Counted from the first letter of the stretch, positions 16,906-28,939 are shown. The stretch: 64,000 nt of DNA from Crocinitomicaceae bacterium (GCA_030833845.1 JAURGK010000012.1:1-64000), one strand, 5' to 3'. Notes: generated from the sequence alone by a model not told the origin. Numbers and translations are program-made.

Positions 16906-19650
16906 ATGTACCGGAGTTCAAAAGTACAATTATTTGTCTTGTTAACCTTGCTGTTGACAGCATGTCGCTTATCTAAAGGCGTTCCAGAAGGAAATTACCT
17001 TTTGCGCAATGCCAATATATCGCTAGACAATCCGCTGACCACCAAATTAGATCGCTATGATTTATCAAGCGTTTTGCGACAGCAACCAAACGCTCGCTTT
17101 TTTGGTGCTCCATGGAAACTTTGGTTGTACAATGCCATCGATTCAACAACGGTTGCCAACAAGAAAACTTCGAGTTATCAAAAATTTGAACAAAAGTGGC
17201 AGCATAAAAAAACACGGGTACAAGCCATTAATGTGCGGCGAAATCAAAAAGCACTAGAGAGAGGTAAGCTTGATTATCGATATAAAGCACTACCCGATAG
17301 TGTGTTTAAACAAGCAATTTGGCGCGAAAAACTAAAATACAAATATGGGCAAAAGCCCGTTGTATTTGATACTTTATTGCACCAAAAAAACGAGGATCAA
17401 CTCAGGCGATATTTGATTAAAAAAGGATATTATTACGGTAAGGTGAGTTCTCAGCTGACCATCAATGAAAAAAAACGCACCATTCACACTACCTATCACA
17501 TCGATGAAGGTCCACAATACATCATTGATTCTGTTGCATACAGCGGCCCGCGCTTACTGCGCGATTTGCATCAGAAATTTATCAAAAAAGAAATACAACC
17601 CCAGGGCATACACCCACTCATCGGCCAACCTTTTGATTTGGACTACTTGGCATCATACCGAGAGCGGGTAGCTAAGTTTATGCGCGATGAAAGCATATAC
17701 AAATTCAATAGTACCAGCATTCAATTTGCTGCCGATACCAATCGGCAGACCATGACTGTTTTTTTACAAGTTATTTTTGAAGATCGCTTGATTGCTTCGC
17801 CTGCTAATCCAGATAGCCTGATGGTGGTTCCTTATCGTGAGACCAAAGTGAATAAGGTGTATTTTCATTTGGCCGATACCTTGCAGGTAGAAGGTGTTTT
17901 TAGCAATCAAATCGATAGTTTGGGGCTCAGTATCAATGATTCTTTACAACCCCAATACCTTCAAACACTTCAACTCTTATTGTACAGAGAATTGTTATAT
18001 TCTAAAAAACAAGCCGCAGCTTTGAAAGTTCCTTACGGCACGCTGAGTGATTGGCGCACGATGACACTGCGCTACAATGGGTCAAGGCCATGGATTCATC
18101 CAAATGTATTGGAAATGCAAAACTACCTAGAACAGGGCAACACCTATAAGGAGTACTATTTAGAACGAACGTACCGCTCGTTGGTACAACTGGGTGTGTT
18201 TTCTTCTGTTAAGCCTTTTATAGAAGAAATACCAGGTACCAATCTGTTAAATGTGCATTACTACTTAGAGCCATCAAAAAAGCAATCATGGGCTTTTGAT
18301 CCGCGTTTCACCTCTAGTTTTGGTCTGCTTGGCGCAGCAGCATCGCTGAACTATACCAATAAAAATTTATTCGGAGGCGCTCAAAGACTAACATTCTCTA
18401 TTGGTGGTGGCTTTGAATCTCAACCGCCTGTCTTTGATGCGAGTTCCAATGATCAACTTATTGTGGCAGGCAGGACCTTCAATACTTTTGAACTTGGCCC
18501 TAGTGTTAAACTAGATATGCCTGGACTTTTTCCTACTCCCGTTACTCTTCTTGGTAAGCGTCAGAAGCCTCGCACGGTATTGGGCGCGGCACTTAATTTT
18601 GAAAAACGCAATATTTTCGATCGCCGAGTGTTTCAGCTCAATTACACTTGGAAATTTTTGGTAGGTAAAACCCAAGTATTTCAAATGGGACTACCGGGTG
18701 CTTCGGTGATTAAATATGTCAATATCCAAAAGTCTGCCGAATTTGAAGCTCAGCTCAATCAAATCAATGATTTGTACTTATTTAATTCATACAGCAATCA
18801 ATTCATCTGGCAAGATTTTAAATTTTCTTACGAATTCTCAAACAAGGATAAAGACATCCTTCCTGGGCAAAAGAAACGCTTTTCGGGTGCACTGTATTTC
18901 AATAGTTCCTTAGATGCTGCCGGCAATTTGCTCTATGCCTTTAGGGACAAGCAAGACAGTCAGAATGGGCAATATTTATTTGGCAAACAGCCCTATTCTC
19001 AGTTCATTCGCATTGATAATCAACTCATTGTTTCAAAGCAAATGCCAAATAAATCCTCCGTACATATGCGCCTTTTGGCAGGTTCTGGATTATCTTATGG
19101 CAATTCGCAAACAGCCATGCCTTATGATTATAGCTTCTTTGGCGGAGGGTCCAATGATAATCGTGGTTGGAGGGCTAGGGCCTTGGGACCTGGTGCCTAC
19201 AAATATCACATTGATACCAACCGTTTGGCAACCCAAATTGGTGATATTCGCTTTAGTGGCTCTCTGGAATATCGCTTTGAACTGAGCGCCACCTTCAAAG
19301 GAGCATTGTTTACCGATTTTGGCAACATTTGGACTTATCGCGAAGATCCTTCTCGTGTGGGCTCTCAATTCAAATTTCAAACTATGCTTCCACAGCTGTG
19401 TATTTCCTCAGGGCTAGGTTTGCGCATGGATCTTGACTATTTTATTCTAAGACTCGATATCGGTTTTCCAATCTACGACCCAGCCTTTGCTCAAGGGGCT
19501 AGGTGGGTCTTTCAGGATTTTAAAACCCGTGAGACCTATTACCAAGAAGGCATGAGCTTCTTTAATATGTCGTACGATCAAGTTAAAGCCCTAATGCCTC
19601 GACCATTTCTACCTAATTACCTCAATTTTGGAATCGGCTATCCGTTTTAG
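16906..19650 (+). CDS. BamA/TamA family outer membrane lipoprotein
   Basis: The start is placed at the ATG 16906, which gives a lipoprotein signal ending LLTAC (Cys20); the open frame extends upstream to 16741 only through unrelated sequence. Of 914 residues, the first half includes POTRA-like segments (for example YLIKKGYYYGKVSSQLT and GPQYIIDSVAYSG). The C-terminal 400 or so residues are an Omp85 beta-barrel, with GGSNDNRGWRARALGPG as the conserved lid-loop motif and a terminal aromatic (GIGYPF). Omp85 proteins insert or translocate outer membrane proteins. A lipidated version is common in Bacteroidota and probably complements the main BamA, which is not in the window. The amidohydrolase gene starts one base after its stop. 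Confidence 0.88.
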   Translation: MYRSSKVQLFVLLTLLLTACRLSKGVPEGNYLLRNANISLDNPLTTKLDRYDLSSVLRQQPNARFFGAPWKLWLYNAIDSTTVANKKTSSYQKFEQKWQHKKTRVQAINVRRNQKALERGKLDYRYKALPDSVFKQAIWREKLKYKYGQKPVVFDTLLHQKNEDQLRRYLIKKGYYYGKVSSQLTINEKKRTIHTTYHIDEGPQYIIDSVAYSGPRLLRDLHQKFIKKEIQPQGIHPLIGQPFDLDYLASYRERVAKFMRDESIYKFNSTSIQFAADTNRQTMTVFLQVIFEDRLIASPANPDSLMVVPYRETKVNKVYFHLADTLQVEGVFSNQIDSLGLSINDSLQPQYLQTLQLLLYRELLYSKKQAAALKVPYGTLSDWRTMTLRYNGSRPWIHPNVLEMQNYLEQGNTYKEYYLERTYRSLVQLGVFSSVKPFIEEIPGTNLLNVHYYLEPSKKQSWAFDPRFTSSFGLLGAAASLNYTNKNLFGGAQRLTFSIGGGFESQPPVFDASSNDQLIVAGRTFNTFELGPSVKLDMPGLFPTPVTLLGKRQKPRTVLGAALNFEKRNIFDRRVFQLNYTWKFLVGKTQVFQMGLPGASVIKYVNIQKSAEFEAQLNQINDLYLFNSYSNQFIWQDFKFSYEFSNKDKDILPGQKKRFSGALYFNSSLDAAGNLLYAFRDKQDSQNGQYLFGKQPYSQFIRIDNQLIVSKQMPNKSSVHMRLLAGSGLSYGNSQTAMPYDYSFFGGGSNDNRGWRARALGPGAYKYHIDTNRLATQIGDIRFSGSLEYRFELSATFKGALFTDFGNIWTYREDPSRVGSQFKFQTMLPQLCISSGLGLRMDLDYFILRLDIGFPIYDPAFAQGARWVFQDFKTRETYYQEGMSFFNMSYDQVKALMPRPFLPNYLNFGIGYPF

Positions 19651-19651
19651 T

Positions 19652-21259
19652 ATGTACAAAGCAATAGCGTTTATATCAGTTGTACTTTTTCTTTCATCGT
19701 GTATGAAAGGCGTCAGTGTAGATCTCATTATTCACAACGCCCAAATTCACACCTTAGACGCCTCAGATCGTGTGCTCCAAGCTATAGCCATACGCAATGG
19801 AAAGATCATTGAAGTTGGAGCTGAGCGTCAGATCTTGAATAAATACAGCGCAGAGCAAACTGTTGATGCCCAAGGAAAAGACGTTTATCCTGGGCTCACC
19901 GATGCACACGGACACATGCTCATGTATGCCAAACAACTTCTTGGTGTTGATTTGCGAGGTGTCAAATCACTTCAAGAGATGATTCACCGCTGTGAGCAAT
20001 ACAAGGCTAAAAATCCAAATCTCAAATTCATTGTTGGGCAAGGTTGGGATCAAAATCTTTGGGCCAATCAAGAAATGCCCACCAATGAGCAGCTCAATAT
20101 CTTGTTTGCCTCTATACCCGTCTGTTTGTATCGTGTAGATGGCCATGCGGCACTGGTCAATGACTTTTTGTTGAAAAAAAGTGATTTGATCCAAAAATCA
20201 GCGCCTATTTCTGATGGCGAGGTTGTAATTAAAAACAATAAACCAACCGGTTTATTGATAGACAATGCCATGTCTTTGGTACAGCCTTTTTTGCCAGATT
20301 TTTCTAAAAAGGCATATCTAGAGGCGCTTTTAATGGTGCAAGATGAGCTTTTGCAGTATGGCATTACCAGTGTGCATGAGGCGGGAATAGATTTTGAGCA
20401 CATTTCTTGGTTTAAAGAATTGATCGATAAGCACAGCTTGCATGTCAACCTCTATGCCATGCTGATGGATACGCCAAAAAACCGTGCGTTTGTTCAAAAA
20501 CATGGTAAATACAGATACAAAAACTTAGTTATTCGGAGTTTTAAATGTTTTGCCGATGGGGCCTTAGGGTCGAGAGGCGCACTGTTGAAAGGGCCCTATC
20601 ACGACCATCCAGAAAGCCGTGGGCTCTTGCTTACCGAGGTGGCGCAAATGCAAAATTTAGCTCAATTTTGTTTAGCACATGGCTATCAAATGAATACCCA
20701 TAGTATTGGTGATTCTGCCAATGCACTCGTCTTGTCTATCTACCAAAAAGTATTTAATACGAAACCAGATCATCGTTTCCGTATAGAACATGCTCAGATT
20801 TTAGATCTAAAAGACTTTATTAAATTTTCTCAGTTTGCGGTCTTTCCTTCGGTTCAACCCACCCACGCCATATCAGATGCCCATTGGGCAGAAAAACGCT
20901 TGGGTAAGGATCGTTTGAAAGGTGCTTATGCCTATCAAACGCTTTTCAATCAATTCGGTATGATCGCCTTGGGTACAGATTTTCCAGTGGAGCAAATCAA
21001 TCCATTTGCTACGATACAGGCTGCGTCAAACAATCCATTTGGTGAAAATCTTCAATTCGATCAAATCATTAAAGGAATGACAATCTACGCGGCATTTGCA
21101 TCATTTCAAGAAAAACAACTCGGCACCCTCGAAAAGGGAAAAGATGCCACACTCGCTATTTTTGAGTATCCAATAAATACACAGCTAGGGCAAGTTCAAA
21201 ACTACGCATGGCGTACATTTATCAAAGGGAAATGCGTATTTAAGTTGGATGCGCTCTAA
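19652..21259 (+). CDS. YtcJ-like amidohydrolase, lipoprotein
   Basis: The ATG at 19652 follows the bamA-like stop by one base and gives a lipoprotein signal ending FLSSC (Cys17). The 535-residue product is a metal-dependent amidohydrolase of the YtcJ type. It has VDLIIHNAQIHTLD and IRNGKIIEVG (beta-sandwich domain), GLTDAHGHMLMY (metal-binding DxHxH-like motif), VGQGWDQN, FADGALGSRGA, NTHSIGDSA, FRIEHAQI and GTDFPVE. This set is typical of the family often annotated as putative N-substituted formamide deformylases. The natural substrate is unknown. Envelope anchoring would put the enzyme outside the cytoplasm. Confidence 0.85.
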   Translation: MYKAIAFISVVLFLSSCMKGVSVDLIIHNAQIHTLDASDRVLQAIAIRNGKIIEVGAERQILNKYSAEQTVDAQGKDVYPGLTDAHGHMLMYAKQLLGVDLRGVKSLQEMIHRCEQYKAKNPNLKFIVGQGWDQNLWANQEMPTNEQLNILFASIPVCLYRVDGHAALVNDFLLKKSDLIQKSAPISDGEVVIKNNKPTGLLIDNAMSLVQPFLPDFSKKAYLEALLMVQDELLQYGITSVHEAGIDFEHISWFKELIDKHSLHVNLYAMLMDTPKNRAFVQKHGKYRYKNLVIRSFKCFADGALGSRGALLKGPYHDHPESRGLLLTEVAQMQNLAQFCLAHGYQMNTHSIGDSANALVLSIYQKVFNTKPDHRFRIEHAQILDLKDFIKFSQFAVFPSVQPTHAISDAHWAEKRLGKDRLKGAYAYQTLFNQFGMIALGTDFPVEQINPFATIQAASNNPFGENLQFDQIIKGMTIYAAFASFQEKQLGTLEKGKDATLAIFEYPINTQLGQVQNYAWRTFIKGKCVFKLDAL

Positions 21260-21274
21260 ATCTATTGTACCAAA

Positions 21275-21769
21275 ATGAAGTATTCAATTTTCTTGTTATT
21301 GACCCTTTCATTCAATCTTTTTGGTCAGCAGATTGACCAAAGCAATTTAGAAAAAAAGCAAACTCAAGATCTTGTTGTAAAATTAGATTTGCTTATCAAT
21401 GACTGGCACATTGCTGCAGCAAATGCGAGCTTCGAAGCTTATTTCAATGCGACATCAGCTGAATTTATTTTTTTAGGTACGGCCCCAAATGAGCGTTGGA
21501 ACAAAGAAGAATTCGAGGGCTTTTGTAAACCCTATTTTGACAAGGGGAAAGCCTGGGATTTTAAGCCAAGTAACCGTCAATGGCAATTTGCAGCTAACCA
21601 TACAGTAGCTTATTTTGACGAGGATTTAGCCACCTGGATGGAAGGTTGCAGAGGTAGTGGCATCTGTATTTTGGAGAATGGACAATGGAAAATTGCTTAT
21701 TACAACTTGACAGTCCTCATTGAAAACGAGAAAATTCAATCTTTTATTGAATTACGTAGATCGAACTAA
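21275..21769 (+). CDS. NTF2/SnoaL-like exported protein
   Basis: The 164-residue protein has a signal peptide (MKYSIFLLLTLSFNLFGQ), then a single alpha+beta domain of the NTF2/SnoaL kind: WHIAAANASFEAYFNATSAEFIFLGTAPNERW, an internal YFDEDLATW strand, then NGQWKIAYYNLTVLI. In this superfamily the cone-shaped pocket can bind small ligands or catalyse diverse reactions. No catalytic residues can be assigned. It follows the amidohydrolase by 15 bases and its stop overlaps the prmC start by one base, so it belongs to the same transcript. Confidence 0.72.
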   Translation: MKYSIFLLLTLSFNLFGQQIDQSNLEKKQTQDLVVKLDLLINDWHIAAANASFEAYFNATSAEFIFLGTAPNERWNKEEFEGFCKPYFDKGKAWDFKPSNRQWQFAANHTVAYFDEDLATWMEGCRGSGICILENGQWKIAYYNLTVLIENEKIQSFIELRRSN

Positions 21770-22623
21770 TGTTTGTAGCAGATAATAGACTCAGTACGGC
21801 CAAAAACTATTTCTATAATGAACTTAATGCATCATTTACGCCTAGTGAGTGCAAATCGATGTGGTATAGTGTGCTATTGAAATTCTTTGGCTGGTCTGGC
21901 AGTGAGATACTATTAAAATCCGAGGAGCGCTTGTCTGAATCCGATTTATTGCGCATCCGATCGGTAGTCAAACGATTGCAGGGCAATGAACCTTTTCAGC
22001 ACATAATGGGTAGTGTATACTTTGCCGACATAGAATTAATGATTGATTCTAGAGCGCTGATACCCCGTCCGGAAACCGAAGAGCTCGTTGCTTGCATAGC
22101 CAATCTTCCTATTGAATTTGAGTCCATACTTGATTTATGTACAGGTTCAGGTTGCATTGCTTTGGCACTTAAAAATATATACCACAGGGCCCGCACCATA
22201 GGTATAGACGATTCGATTGATGCCATTCATTTAGCCAGGCAAAATGCAGCGAGTACTGGCCTAGATGTTGACTTTCAACAAGCTAATATTTTTGAATGGC
22301 AGCCAACAGAGCTATTCGATTTATTGGTGTCTAATCCGCCGTATATTCCAGACAATGAAGCTATAGGAATGGCAAGTCATGTGCTGAATTTTGAACCTCA
22401 TATGGCCTTATTTGTACCCGATGATGACCCTATGTTGTTCTACAGACGCATAGTTCAGTTGGCGCTTAGCAATTTAAAATCTGAAGGTTATTTAGCACTT
22501 GAAATTCATGAAAACAAGGCCAAAGAAACACTCGAACTGCTCGATTCAAAACAATTCAAGAAACGAGACATTATTGTTGATTTACAAGGCAAACATCGCA
22601 TGATTTTAGCACAAAAATCTTAA
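21769..22623 (+). CDS. prmC: Release factor glutamine methyltransferase PrmC
   Basis: N5-glutamine methyltransferase that modifies the GGQ motif of release factors RF1 and RF2 and so helps translation termination. The 284-residue protein has an N-terminal helical domain, LIPRPETEEL at 98-107, SAM motif I DLCTGSGCIAL at 122-132, and the catalytic NPPY at 189-192, all typical for HemK/PrmC. The start overlaps the stop of the upstream NTF2-like gene, and ligA follows 9 bases after the stop. Confidence 0.93.
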   Translation: MFVADNRLSTAKNYFYNELNASFTPSECKSMWYSVLLKFFGWSGSEILLKSEERLSESDLLRIRSVVKRLQGNEPFQHIMGSVYFADIELMIDSRALIPRPETEELVACIANLPIEFESILDLCTGSGCIALALKNIYHRARTIGIDDSIDAIHLARQNAASTGLDVDFQQANIFEWQPTELFDLLVSNPPYIPDNEAIGMASHVLNFEPHMALFVPDDDPMLFYRRIVQLALSNLKSEGYLALEIHENKAKETLELLDSKQFKKRDIIVDLQGKHRMILAQKS

Positions 22624-25099
<2,476 letters not shown>

Positions 25100-25103
<4 letters not shown>

Positions 25104-25981
25104 TGAAATTTAAAGGTTCTGGGGTGGCTTTGGTCACGCCTTTTCATGCCGATCAATCCATTGATTTTGATGGGCTTCAAAAATTAGTTGAATTACAAAT
25201 CCAGGGTGGCACTGACTTTTTAGTGGTACAGGGCACTACTGGTGAGTCTCCAACACTTAGTTCAGAAGAGAAAAATAAGGTACTAGAAACCGTCATTGAA
25301 GTCAATAATGGCAAGTTGCCTATAGTTTATGGTATTGGAGGCAATCATACCAACGCTCTCGAAGCTGCATTCAAACATCTTCCAAAAGGTATTGATGGTA
25401 TCTTGTCAGTTTCTCCTTACTACAACAAACCTATTCAAAAAGGAATTGTAGCCCATTTCAAAGCAGTGGCATCATTTACAGACCTACCAATAATATTATA
25501 CAATGTACCTGGCCGTACAGGATCAAACATGAGTGTTGAAACCACTCTTGAATTGTCGGAGGTAGCAAATATTGTAGCGGTGAAGGAGGCTTCTGGCAAC
25601 ATGGAGCAAATTATGGATATCATCAGACTGCGCCCATCGGGTTTCGCGGTTTTGTCTGGTGATGACAACCTTACTATGCCGCTTATTGCTGCGGGCGCAG
25701 ACGGCGTAATTTCGGTAGTGGCCAATGCTTTTCCAGAAAGATTTTCTCAGATGGTGCATGCCTCAATGGCCGGTGATTTGCGTTTGGCTAAAGAAGCACA
25801 TTACGATCTATTTTCCATTACGAAGATGTTTTTCGAAGAAGGTAACCCCGGTGGGGTAAAGGTAGCCTTAGCCATGCGAGGCCTTATGACTGAAACAATG
25901 CGCATGCCTTTGTATCCAATTTCAGATCATTTGCGCTCGCGCATACAAACTGAATCACAGAGATTGCTAGGCTCACTATAA
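25100..25981 (+). CDS. dapA: 4-hydroxy-tetrahydrodipicolinate synthase
   Basis: Catalyses condensation of pyruvate with aspartate semialdehyde, the first committed step to lysine and diaminopimelate. The 293-residue TIM barrel shows the Schiff-base Lys162 (IVAVKEASG), Tyr134 and Arg139 of the catalytic set (ILYNVPGRTG), and VQGTTGESPTL at 43-53. The length is typical. Two consecutive ATGs at 25100 and 25103 are possible starts, the first overlapping the upstream stop. The next gene is a dipeptidase that could act on cell-wall peptides. Confidence 0.96.
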
Positions 25982-25990
25982 ACTTTTTCT

Positions 25991-26737
25991 TTGCTAAGGT
26001 TAGTTGTCTTTATTTGCTTAGTTGGCTTGAGTGCTTGTAAGAATGAAAACCCTGCACCAAAAAAATCGACTGTTCCAAAAGTTTACAAAAAGGAAGTTGA
26101 AAAACCTCAAATACTCTCAACTCGTCTTGATATTGTGGATATACAAGCGCTCAATTCAGAAATTCAAGTTGATTTAAAGTACTGTACTTCAGACAACTTT
26201 CTACACAAAAAGCTTTACTTTAAAATCAACCGCGCTTACCTTCAAAAAGAGGTGGCTCTGCGCTTGTCAAAGGTTCAAGACCAACTTTCAAAAGATTACC
26301 CTGGCCATAGGCTTTTGATCTACGACGCATTGCGTCCTGTAGCTGTACAAGAACTTATGTGGGAGGCCCTAGATACCTTGCCGGTTGCTGCGCGAATAAA
26401 ATTTGTATCCAACCCTAAGCATTTAAGCTTGCATAACCTGGGGGCTGCCATTGATTTAACGATTATTGATCCTAAGGGCATACCACTAGATATGGGCGCT
26501 GAATTTGATGACATTCGCCGCATTGCCTATCCGAGTTTGGAGCAATCTTTTCTGGCAAGTGGGCAATTGAGTAGCAAACAACTTGAAAACAGAAAAATAC
26601 TGCGCCGCGCCATGCAGGGGCAAGGGTTCAGGCAGCTCCCCACTGAATGGTGGCACTACAATGCCTGCAGTCGGGAAGAAGCCAAGCGCAAGTACCTCGT
26701 CATTCAAAGCGAAGAAGACCTTTTTAAAATTCACTAA
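25991..26737 (+). CDS. VanX-type D-Ala-D-Ala dipeptidase, lipoprotein
   Basis: M15D zinc peptidase of the VanX/DdpX family, predicted to hydrolyse D-Ala-D-Ala or related dipeptides. The zinc ligands are visible as His148 and Asp155 in SLHNLGAAIDL and His222 in TEWWHYN, with catalytic Glu219 and the DALRP motif (Arg115). The start is a TTG at 25991: no ATG exists between the dapA stop and the conserved lipoprotein signal that ends LSAC (Cys16). Lipidation places the enzyme in the envelope, unlike cytoplasmic VanX, so a role in wall-peptide turnover rather than vancomycin resistance is likely. No VanH or VanA neighbour is present. Confidence 0.87.
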   Translation: MLRLVVFICLVGLSACKNENPAPKKSTVPKVYKKEVEKPQILSTRLDIVDIQALNSEIQVDLKYCTSDNFLHKKLYFKINRAYLQKEVALRLSKVQDQLSKDYPGHRLLIYDALRPVAVQELMWEALDTLPVAARIKFVSNPKHLSLHNLGAAIDLTIIDPKGIPLDMGAEFDDIRRIAYPSLEQSFLASGQLSSKQLENRKILRRAMQGQGFRQLPTEWWHYNACSREEAKRKYLVIQSEEDLFKIH

Positions 26738-26746
26738 TTTTACCAT

Positions 26747-27175
26747 ATGAAATCAATTTTACTTGCCATAGGTGGCCTATTCATTGGAGCCTTTGTTAAT
26801 ATGGGAATTATTCAATTGGGCACCTATCTTATCAAAGCTCCTGGCGCTTATGATCTTTCCACTGAAGAAGGATTAGCACAAGCGATGCCTTTGATGGGTT
26901 TTGAACATTTTGTATTTCCCTTTTTGGCGCATGCCCTAGGTACTGTTGTGGGTGCTTATTTTGTAACTAAAATGAAAGTAGACAAACCCTTGCTCAAATC
27001 TATGGCCATTGGATTTGCCTTTTTAGCAGGAGGAGTAATGATGGTGCTCTCCTTACCACAAACGCCTTTAGCTTTTAGCTTGGTAGATTTACTTTTGGCT
27101 TATTTACCGATGGCCTACCTGGGCTATCGATTAGCGCACATTGGCACTACTCAATTGGGCCCTGTTGAAAAATAA
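26747..27175 (+). CDS. Small four-helix membrane protein
   Basis: The 142-residue protein has about four hydrophobic segments: near residues 3-24 (LLAIGGLFIGAFVNMGI), 56-75 (FLAHALGTVVGAYFVT), 83-103 (SMAIGFAFLAGGVMMVLSL) and 113-131 (DLLLAYLPMAYLGYRLA). It has no motif that I can name. The gene follows the dipeptidase by 9 bases. Its last 29 bases overlap the 3' end of the convergent outer membrane protein gene on the other strand. Confidence 0.65.
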   Translation: MKSILLAIGGLFIGAFVNMGIIQLGTYLIKAPGAYDLSTEEGLAQAMPLMGFEHFVFPFLAHALGTVVGAYFVTKMKVDKPLLKSMAIGFAFLAGGVMMVLSLPQTPLAFSLVDLLLAYLPMAYLGYRLAHIGTTQLGPVEK

Positions 27176-27905
27176 GTCGACCTGGTCTGGTATAGGGTAT
27201 AAAGTATTTCAAATCTAGCCCAAAACCTGAGGCATTGACCTGGCCAGAAGCCGTTTGTTTGAAATTCTCGAATTGATATTTAGAAATAAAAATAAAAGCA
27301 GGTTGGAGCTGAACAAAAGCCGTGGCGCCTAGATAAAATACCCCTGCTTTTTTATTGCGGTATTCAAATCCGGTACTCATTCTAATATCGAAACCCACTT
27401 TTTTATTGATGTCTACAAGCCCTATTTGCCTGAACTCATGTTTGTCATAAGGATTGATATACGTAGCTACACTTGTAGGCTTAAATATTATTGCTGCGCC
27501 AAGTGCGGCATTGGCATAAAATGATTTGCTCAACTGCACCCCAATGTTGCCCTGCACAGGAACTTCAAATTGCACAAAACGCAGGCGCTGGTTAACGGTT
27601 AAGGCACTGTCTGTTATGGTGCTTTGAATAGCAAAATTGCGCTGCGTATAATAGAGGCCTGTTTCTATGGATATCAAATCCGTAATGCCATAGCGTATCA
27701 TTCCGCCAAAAGTATAGCCGTCGATGGGTGAAATGCTTGTTTGAAGCAGACTATCGCTAAATTTTTGTGTACCAGACTGCATTTGTTGCATCGGAAGCAA
27801 ATGGCGGTAATGGAATCCAAAAAAGTTGGGCTTGCCTAGTTGGTTGTAGGCCTGCGAGAAAGTAAAAAAGGGAATGCAAATAACAATAACAAGCAAAAAG
27901 CGCAT
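27147..27905 (-). CDS. Outer membrane beta-barrel protein (PorT-like)
   Basis: The ATG at 27905 gives a clear signal peptide (MRFLLVIVICIPFFTFSQ); the longer frame to 28004 overlaps the nitroreductase gene and is rejected. The 252-residue product has alternating amphipathic strands typical of small Bacteroidota beta-barrels: GGMIRYGITDLISIETGLYYTQRNF, VPVQGNIGVQLSKSFYANAALGAA and MSTGFEYRNKKAGVFYLGA. The last strand reads FGLDLKYFIPYTR. Such proteins are often named PorT-family or beta-barrel domain proteins, without proven function. It probably shares a transcript with the nitroreductase 38 bases upstream. Confidence 0.75.
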   Translation of the reverse strand: MRFLLVIVICIPFFTFSQAYNQLGKPNFFGFHYRHLLPMQQMQSGTQKFSDSLLQTSISPIDGYTFGGMIRYGITDLISIETGLYYTQRNFAIQSTITDSALTVNQRLRFVQFEVPVQGNIGVQLSKSFYANAALGAAIIFKPTSVATYINPYDKHEFRQIGLVDINKKVGFDIRMSTGFEYRNKKAGVFYLGATAFVQLQPAFIFISKYQFENFKQTASGQVNASGFGLDLKYFIPYTRPGRLIFQQGPIE

Positions 27906-27943
27906 GCACAAAGAAACGAAAATTTGATAGAATAGGGGTGGGC

Positions 27944-28534
27944 TTATTCGTTGATCCAAGTACAGTTGTATTCTAATGGTCTGCGGTGTTGGCTTTCGGG
28001 CCAATCAATGGCAGGGTAGCCAATATAGAACAGTCCTAGGCATTTGTCTTTGTCAACAAGACCTAAAAATTCATTCATTGCAGCGCTATAAATAAGTTTT
28101 GGCGTTGCCCAAAAGCCTCCTAGCCCGTAGGCCGTGCAACTCAAATGTAAGTTTTGAATGGCGCATGCAACGGCCTCTATCTCTTCAATTTCTAAAATTT
28201 TCTCAGCTTCTTGTCTTTTCATACTTACGGCCACCACCGCCGATGCAAGCAAGGGCCGGCGTAGCATTTTTGCAAGTTTGGCATCGTCTTGCTGATCTAG
28301 AGGTGTTAATTTCAAATAAGTTTCACCAAGAAAAGTGCTCAACTTTTGGCGACCTTCGTCCATAAAAACATGAAAACGCCAAGGTTGTGTGTTGCCATGT
28401 GTAGGAGCCCACTGCGCATTATTGAGCAAGAGTTCAATTTGTTCCTTATGGACCTTCCTGTCTGAGAATTGTTCAGGATAAATTGTTCTTCTTGAACGAA
28501 TCAGTTCATTGATTTCAGAAAGATTAAAGCGCAT
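27944..28534 (-). CDS. Nitroreductase family flavoprotein
   Basis: The 196-residue protein has the nitroreductase signature RSRRTIYPEQFSDRKV followed by AQWAPTHGNTQPWRFHVF, the FMN-binding N-terminal segment, and later AVACAIQNLHLSCTAYGLGGFWAT and CLGLFYIGYPA. These enzymes use NAD(P)H and FMN to reduce nitro compounds, quinones or other electron acceptors in the cytoplasm. The physiological substrate is not visible. Confidence 0.9.
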   Translation of the reverse strand: MRFNLSEINELIRSRRTIYPEQFSDRKVHKEQIELLLNNAQWAPTHGNTQPWRFHVFMDEGRQKLSTFLGETYLKLTPLDQQDDAKLAKMLRRPLLASAVVAVSMKRQEAEKILEIEEIEAVACAIQNLHLSCTAYGLGGFWATPKLIYSAAMNEFLGLVDKDKCLGLFYIGYPAIDWPESQHRRPLEYNCTWINE

Positions 28535-28606
28535 AATAACATTTTGACTGCAAAATTAGTCGAAATGTCTTACAACTCTGTAAAACTAAATAACAACTTA
28601 TGTTGT

Positions 28607-28939
28607 CTAATCTGAATCATAGCGTTGGTTGCCTGAGGAATCAAAATATGTCGTTCGAATGTGCTTTCCTTGGTTGTATTGAGAAATTGAAGATATAGTT
28701 TCTCCGTCGTTGTGGTAGCTTACAACACGTCCATGCTTGACCCCATTGCTTACCTCAATTTCAAGATTTTTTTTACCGCGTCCTTTTGGAACGATTATTT
28801 TTCCAGTAAAAAGTTGATTTTGATATTTATATCGGCCATTGACTATGGAGCATTCATTGATACAGACTTCTTTTCCTGTATTTAGCACAACATAAATACA
28901 AATCCATGATGAAATAAAAATCATGCTTACCACTCTCAT
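28607..28939 (-). CDS. Small YwqK/MORN-repeat-like exported protein
   Basis: The 110-residue product has a hydrophobic N terminus (VVSMIFISSWICIYVVL), which could be a signal or anchor. Its C-terminal half is of the YwqK/MORN type: LFTGKIIV, then NGVKHGRVVSYHNDGE, then YNQGKHIRTTYFDSSGNQ, with the GxxHGxxxxYxxxG rhythm. In databases such proteins are often labelled antitoxin YwqK, although most occur outside toxin-antitoxin systems. There is no partner toxin adjacent. The gene opens an AT-rich accessory stretch that lasts to about 33.4 kb. Confidence 0.55.
   Translation of the reverse strand: MRVVSMIFISSWICIYVVLNTGKEVCINECSIVNGRYKYQNQLFTGKIIVPKGRGKKNLEIEVSNGVKHGRVVSYHNDGETISSISQYNQGKHIRTTYFDSSGNQRYDSD

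Noticed and set aside
28588-28601. Small inverted repeat ACAAC-TTAT-GTTGT between nitroreductase and YwqK-like genes
   Set aside because: Five-base arms without a T run are expected by chance in AT-rich DNA.
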